Shown: positions 7,301 to 10,153 of the stretch, one piece after another
How the letters are laid out: each line of letters opens with the position of its first letter
How positions within the stretch are numbered: the first letter of the stretch is position 1
Notes under the pieces: generated by a model
The model's input: the letters and a program-made list of their open reading frames with translations, nothing else
What the model was told of the DNA's origin: nothing
Databases searched by the model: none
Program-made: the position numbers and the translations under genes
Assembly: GCA_013152615.1 (NCBI GenBank)
Contig: JAADGA010000058.1
Span: 1 to 10,153, forward strand
DNA: 10,153 nucleotides
Reading direction: 5' to 3'
Source of the DNA: Alphaproteobacteria bacterium
Lineage (GTDB): Bacteria > Pseudomonadota > Alphaproteobacteria > Sphingomonadales > Emcibacteraceae

Positions 7301-7892
7301 GTTCCAGACCAATCTGCTGGCGTTGAATGCGGCGGTTGAAGCCGCCCGTGCCGGTGAGGCGGGCAAGGGCTTTGCGGTGGTTGCCGAAGAAGTCCGCACA
7401 TTGGCCCAGCGTTCCGCCCAGGCCTCCAACGAGATCAAGTCGCTGATTACCAGCTCCAATGCCCAGGTCAAGAACGGGGTGGAACTGGTCAATAATGCCG
7501 GGACAGTGCTTGGCAATATTATGGAATCCATTGCCAAAGTCGCGACCATAGTCTCTGAAATTGCCAATGCCAGTTCGGAACAGACCCAAGGCATTGACGA
7601 GGTCAATGTCGCCATTGCCGAGATGGATGACATGACTCAGCAGAATTCCTCTCTGGTTGAGCAAAGCACGGCTGCGGCGCGGGTTCTGGAACGTCAGGCT
7701 GCCGAAATGCAGCGTCTGATGTCGTTCTTCAATGTCGGTGCGGGTGCGGGGCAGCAGGCAGCATTATCGCCGGTTCTGCTCCAGCAGCAGCAGGCGGAAC
7801 GCTCCCTCGCTGCCGAACCTGTGGTAACGCCGAAGCTGAAGAGGAAAGTGGCGGCAGGGTCGGGCATGGATTCAGACTGGGCTGAATTTTAG
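4383..7892 (+). CDS. Chemoreceptor: NIT domain, HAMP, three Aer2-like PAS, two HAMP, MCP signalling domain
   Basis: A 1169-residue transmembrane receptor, about twice the usual length. The ATG at 4383 is preferred over an upstream TTG (4359) because AAGG/GAGG (4364-4374) precedes it. Domains: TM1 (about 23-43); periplasmic region with the NIT signature [18 protein letters not shown] (70-87), a family linked to nitrate/nitrite sensing; TM2 (about 324-346); HAMP; PAS1 from 402, PAS2 from 531, PAS3 from 662, all cytoplasmic. Each PAS has a His in an IDxFH motif (H458, H587, H718) and a Trp in VVEW/TVEW (W505, W636, W767), matching the heme-ligating His and oxygen-contacting Trp of P. aeruginosa Aer2. 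Two HAMP-like units (about 780-890) follow, then the MCP coiled coil with the hairpin tip around [21 protein letters not shown] (974 onward). The last five residues, DWAEF, match the CheR/CheB tether xWxxF. Ligands are inferred from families. Confidence 0.93.
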   Translation: MTNLLTENMITRKFQDLSLMVKFSVLLAIPLIGLAGFSGIVINRSLDNVSENRVLESLSNLAVKISNMVYEQQKERGMTAGFLGSKGQLFSSQIGAQRNMTDQRRRALFSYLEQEDTSAYGKNFNDKLAQMRSSLDRMASIRAEVDSQSISVKKAVTYYTDLNEQGLSIIAYMTSISKNPTLSNYVYAYVNFLRSKEEAGIERAIGTGAFSAGKFRPVVLDKFKSLITIQKAAIETFKVYATDQQKYFYNSTMNNRAVSEVERMRKLAINYPRTKSLGGVSGTAWFNAITNKIDSLKKVEDRLSGDLTAYADHIMKQSIASRNLYITLSLIVVTLALFFAYVITKGIVGPILLTKEALNKLTEGDSSCELPDVHSRDEVGAMVASLAKLKHSVARNIRLQCALESVSSGVMMADADNIITYMNPSSVEIFRHAQEDIRKGIPAFDAEKIIGSHIDTFHTSSKIAAVDGLSGKHDASFAVGARDFKFTANPVVAADGSRLGTVVEWQDVTEELARERERVRMETENLRIKSATDGASTNIMVADVDYNIVYMNKTMQQMLERNESQLKTELPRLNCDKLIGANIDIFHKDPSHQRKILDNQTDTVEANIAVAGLDFVLAATPIFDENGTRAGTTVEWEDVTEKLARERKEKRVAGENLRIRIALDNARTNMMVADKEFNIVYMNKALQEMMRSAENELRKALPNFNAGQIIGSNIDIFHKNPAHQRGMLGNITTTINSTIKVGIFDFNLNVNPVVNGDGERLGLVVEWKDMSQELAIEAEIDQVVTATLAGDFTQRITTEGKQGFMLGLAKNINEIGSTTQTATDDMAWIMAELAKGNLTEKIETEYQGTFDLLKNSSNKTVDQLTNIVTQVNQSAAEVASASAELSTGSDDLSRRTEAQASALEETAASMEQLAVTVKQNADNAKDANKLAEKSREMAINGGDVAKEAVDAMGVIEESSQQVSDIIGVIDDLAFQTNLLALNAAVEAARAGEAGKGFAVVAEEVRTLAQRSAQASNEIKSLITSSNAQVKNGVELVNNAGTVLGNIMESIAKVATIVSEIANASSEQTQGIDEVNVAIAEMDDMTQQNSSLVEQSTAAARVLERQAAEMQRLMSFFNVGAGAGQQAALSPVLLQQQQAERSLAAEPVVTPKLKRKVAAGSGMDSDWAEF
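5586..6710 (+). repeat. three tandem PAS modules in the receptor gene
   Basis: Three copies of a PAS module begin at about 5586, 5973 and 6366, a pitch of 387 and 393 nt (129 and 131 residues). All share the pattern MxAD...YMN...LP/IPxF/L...IIG/LIGxxIDxFH...VEWxDV/M. Copies 2 and 3 are closest to each other, sharing IDIFHK(D/N)P(S/A)HQR and a 49-residue His-to-Trp spacing. Copy 1 has lost that tail and is two residues shorter (spacing 47). This looks like internal domain duplication followed by divergence. Confidence 0.85.
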
Positions 7893-7901
7893 GAGCATCC
7901 G

Positions 7902-8759
7902 ATGTCAGCAACTGCAGAAAGAGTGTGGGAATTTGAATGGCGGGATCAGGATTTTAAATTTCTGGCCGGATTGCTCCATGACAAGACCGGTATTGTCCTG
8001 ACCGAGAAAAAGAAAGAGATGATGTATGGCCGTCTGGTGCGCCGTCTGCGGGCGCTGAAACTCGCCAGTTTCGCCGAATATTGCCGCTATCTGCAAGGCC
8101 CGTCCGGGGAAAAGGAATTGGGATTTACCCTGAATGCGATCACGACCAACACCACTGATTTCTTTCGCGAAAAACACCATTTTGATTATCTGCGCGACAT
8201 AATATTGCCGTCGGTAGCCGCCCAGATCGCGGCAAATTCAGGCCATCATTTCCGCATCTGGTCCGCGGGCTGTTCATCGGGGGAGGAGCCATACAGCATC
8301 GCGATGGTGATGCGGAATATTCTTGGCAATACGGCCAGAAACAGCAAAATTCTGGCAACTGATCTTGATAGCAATATCCTCGGTCTGGCAAAAGCCGGTC
8401 AATATAACGGTAAAAAATGTCGCACCACCATTCCGGCATTCTATCTGAAATCCGCCACCGGAAAGACCGGGGACTCCGGTGAAAATATGGTGCAGATGTC
8501 GAATGATCTTAAAAAACTCATCAGCTTCCGCCAGTTGAATCTGCTCCATGACTGGCCGATGAAAGGGAAGTTTGATGCTATTTTCTGTCGTAATGTCATG
8601 ATTTATTTTGACAAGGAGACCCAGGATCGTCTGGTGCGGCGCTATGCTACCTATCTGAAGGCAGACGGCATTCTGTTCATCGGTCATTCGGAAAGCCTGC
8701 TGAGCGTGCCTGACGTCTATGAATGTCTGGGTAAAACAATCTACAGGTTGCTGTTATGA
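7902..8759 (+). CDS. cheR: CheR chemoreceptor glutamate methyltransferase
   Basis: A 285-residue cytoplasmic enzyme that transfers methyl groups from S-adenosylmethionine to glutamates of the receptor coiled coil, giving adaptation. It has the N-terminal all-helical CheR domain (about 15-75) and TTNTTDFFRE (81-90), then the SAM-binding core: IWSAGCSSGEEPYS (119-132), ATDLD (152-156) and FCRNVMIYFD (228-237), ending in GHSESL. Between about 175 and 215 lies the segment matching the beta-subdomain, which binds receptor pentapeptides in some CheR proteins. Its loop (ATGKTGDSGEN) appears longer than I recall for the pentapeptide-binding Salmonella enzyme, so tether dependence is uncertain. AGGAG (7891-7895) lies 6 nt before the ATG and overlaps the receptor stop codon. 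It overlaps cheD by 4 nt. Confidence 0.96.
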   Translation: MSATAERVWEFEWRDQDFKFLAGLLHDKTGIVLTEKKKEMMYGRLVRRLRALKLASFAEYCRYLQGPSGEKELGFTLNAITTNTTDFFREKHHFDYLRDIILPSVAAQIAANSGHHFRIWSAGCSSGEEPYSIAMVMRNILGNTARNSKILATDLDSNILGLAKAGQYNGKKCRTTIPAFYLKSATGKTGDSGENMVQMSNDLKKLISFRQLNLLHDWPMKGKFDAIFCRNVMIYFDKETQDRLVRRYATYLKADGILFIGHSESLLSVPDVYECLGKTIYRLLL

Positions 8760-9427
8760 TATCCTCTGCCACCATCACAGCAAAGAAGAGAGCAGAAAAT
8801 CAGCCGGATTTTGTTGATCGCCGCCGTCAGAATATCGTGACCGATATCCCGGCAGGGTCAAATTATTACGACCATAAATTCGATACAACGATTCATAAAA
8901 TCAATGAAGGCGGGTTTTGTGTCCTCAGCCGTTCGGATCATGTAATCATGACGACGCTCGGCTCATGTATTTCAGTATGTATGTTCGATCCGGTGATCAG
9001 GGTCGGGGGGATGAATCATTTTCTGCTGCCGGAAGAACGCGATGTCGAGAAGAAAAACAGTTTTTGCCTGCGCTATGGCAACAATGCCATGGAAAAGCTG
9101 CTCAATGAAATTTTAAAACGCGGTGGCAACAAATCCCGGCTGATGCTCAAGGCTTTCGGTGCCGGTAATGTGCTGTCGATAAACGCCAATATCGGGGCAA
9201 AGAACCAGATATTTCTCAAGCAATATATTGCCGATGAGGGCATGAAACTCGAGACCTGTGATCTGGGCGGTGATTTTCCCCGACGGGTGGCGTTTTACCC
9301 GTCAACCGGCAAGGTTCTGGTGCGGCTGCTGCGCCGTGCCGATGATCGCAAGATTGGCCAGCAGGAAGAGAAATTCCGCCGGAAAATTGAGCGACAACAT
9401 GTCTCTGGCGCGATTGAATTATTTTAG
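8756..9427 (+). CDS. cheD: CheD receptor glutamine deamidase
   Basis: A 223-residue cytoplasmic protein. CheD deamidates specific receptor glutamines to glutamate and, in some bacteria, binds CheC or phospho-CheY. The catalytic cysteine is C71 in TTLGSCISVCMFDP, and the catalytic histidine is H88 in GGMNHFLLP. The 17-residue Cys-to-His spacing is the same as in Thermotoga CheD (C27/H44). LKAFGAGNVL (about 138-147) and NQIFLKQY are further family segments. Before the core there is an N-terminal part of about 40 residues containing RRRQNIVTDIPAG and YYDHKF, as I recall for proteobacterial CheD. The start overlaps the cheR stop (ATGA) with only a weak AGG upstream, so coupled translation is likely. 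The last codons (IELF) lie in a short tandem duplication that reaches into the cheB leader. No cheC is seen. Confidence 0.94.
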   Translation: MISSATITAKKRAENQPDFVDRRRQNIVTDIPAGSNYYDHKFDTTIHKINEGGFCVLSRSDHVIMTTLGSCISVCMFDPVIRVGGMNHFLLPEERDVEKKNSFCLRYGNNAMEKLLNEILKRGGNKSRLMLKAFGAGNVLSINANIGAKNQIFLKQYIADEGMKLETCDLGGDFPRRVAFYPSTGKVLVRLLRRADDRKIGQQEEKFRRKIERQHVSGAIELF

Positions 9428-9452
9428 GAACGATATTGAATTATTTCAGGAA
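9413..9452 (+). repeat. 18-bp direct repeat at the cheD-cheB junction
   Basis: ATTGAATTATTTTAGGAA (9413-9430) recurs as ATTGAATTATTTCAGGAA (9435-9452), with one mismatch and a 22-bp pitch. The first copy encodes the CheD C-terminus and its TAG stop. The second is non-coding and supplies the AGGAA Shine-Dalgarno sequence 7-10 nt before the cheB ATG. Confidence 0.85.
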
Positions 9453-9461
9453 AGTGATGCC

Positions 9462-10153
9462 ATGATAAAAAAAATAAGACTGCTGATCATTGATGATTCC
9501 CGGCTGATCCGCACAATGATAAGGTCGATTGTCTCCGCCGATCCGTGCATTGAGGTGGTTGGCGAGGCCGCCGATCCTTTCGAAGCCCGCCACAAGATCA
9601 AACAACTGGAGCCGGACGTGGTGACGCTTGACGTCGAAATGCCAAAAATGGACGGCCTGTCTTTTCTGGAGAAAATAATGTCGCTGCGGCCGATGCCGGT
9701 CATTATGGTGTCCACCCTGACTCAGAAAGGCGCAGATGTTACTCTGCGGGCGCTGGAAATCGGCGCGATTGATTATGTCGCCAAACCGGTGGCACAGGAT
9801 TTGACGGTTGTTGGTCAGGAACTGATCACAAAAATCAAGATCGCCAGCATGGCCAAAGTCAGACAGACCAGCAGACGGATATCCGCTGATCACCCCCCCA
9901 GGGCGCTGACCGGCCCGGGGGCATATATGCGCAAAATGATTGCGATCGGCTCATCAACCGGCGGGGTCGAGTCCCTGTATGACATCATCCTCAAATTACC
10001 GGTTAACTGCCCACCGGTGGTCATTGCCCAGCATATTTCGAAAGGCTTTTCCGAACGCTTCGCCCTGCGGGTGAATAAATCCTGCATGGTCAATGTCAAA
10101 GAGGTCGAACATGGTGAGAAATTCCTTAAAGGCACCGTCTATATTGGTCAGGG
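9462..10153 (+). CDS. cheB: CheB methylesterase response regulator, 3' end beyond window
   Basis: The first 230 codons are present and the frame is still open at the window edge. CheB removes methyl groups from receptor glutamates (and can deamidate glutamines) when phosphorylated by CheA, opposing CheR. The N-terminal receiver has D11-D12, phospho-acceptor D57 in TLDVEMPKMDG, STLT and K105 in AKPV. A linker (about 125-155) precedes the methylesterase domain: catalytic serine S165 in IAIGSSTGG and histidine H191 in AQHI. The catalytic aspartate should lie beyond the right edge. ATG 9462 is chosen because AGGAAAG (9448-9454) precedes it at 7 nt; an upstream ATG at 9456 runs into TGA after one codon. 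The gap from cheD is 34 nt and carries the duplicated sequence described separately. Confidence 0.95.
   Translation, partial: MIKKIRLLIIDDSRLIRTMIRSIVSADPCIEVVGEAADPFEARHKIKQLEPDVVTLDVEMPKMDGLSFLEKIMSLRPMPVIMVSTLTQKGADVTLRALEIGAIDYVAKPVAQDLTVVGQELITKIKIASMAKVRQTSRRISADHPPRALTGPGAYMRKMIAIGSSTGGVESLYDIILKLPVNCPPVVIAQHISKGFSERFALRVNKSCMVNVKEVEHGEKFLKGTVYIGQ

Noticed and set aside
6998..7633. Long minus-strand open frame (211 codons) opposite the receptor signalling domain
   Set aside because: It is an Ala/Ser/Thr-rich mirror of the strongly conserved MCP coiled coil, with no recognisable domain. The plus strand is certainly coding here.
7107..7664. Second minus-strand open frame (185 codons) opposite the receptor
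   Set aside because: Also a shadow of the MCP coding sequence, overlapping another antisense frame and lacking any family motif.

Overview
The window is a chemotaxis operon. Gene content, the Che protein sequences (CheA with an FKPYVELF-type second domain, CheD-CheB adjacency, STAS-cheY at the head) and the roughly 50% G+C coding DNA flanked by very A+T-rich spacers suggest an alphaproteobacterium of moderate G+C, perhaps a marine one. The lineage is inferred from remembered sequence style, not from a search.

Layout: 1-294 is A+T-rich non-coding DNA. On the minus strand, 295-822 encodes a small RsbW-like GHKL ATPase. A 147-bp, very A+T-rich divergent promoter region (823-969) separates it from a plus-strand operon that runs to the right edge: STAS protein (970-1284), cheY (1281-1649), cheA (1689-3804, interrupted by an apparent +1 frameshift at 2154-2160), cheW (3805-4317), a very large chemoreceptor gene (4383-7892), cheR (7902-8759), cheD (8756-9427) and the 5' part of cheB (9462 to the window end). 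The genes overlap by 4 nt or have short gaps, and nearly all have a visible Shine-Dalgarno sequence, so they are probably co-transcribed.

How they work together: the receptor signals through CheW to CheA, which phosphorylates CheY (motor or other output) and CheB. CheR and CheB set receptor methylation, and CheD can deamidate the receptor. No cheZ is seen. The divergent ATPase and the STAS protein look like a partner-switch pair attached to this pathway.

The most interesting points are: (1) the receptor, which joins a periplasmic NIT-type (nitrate/nitrite) domain, HAMP, three tandem Aer2-type PAS domains carrying the His and Trp expected for gas-binding heme, two further HAMP units and a C-terminal xWxxF tether (DWAEF); (2) the CheA frameshift at CTT-TAA-A, which could be a sequencing error, a mutation or recoding; (3) the ATPase-STAS pair with an atypical STAS phosphorylation loop. 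The protein families are ordinary. The combination is what may be new.
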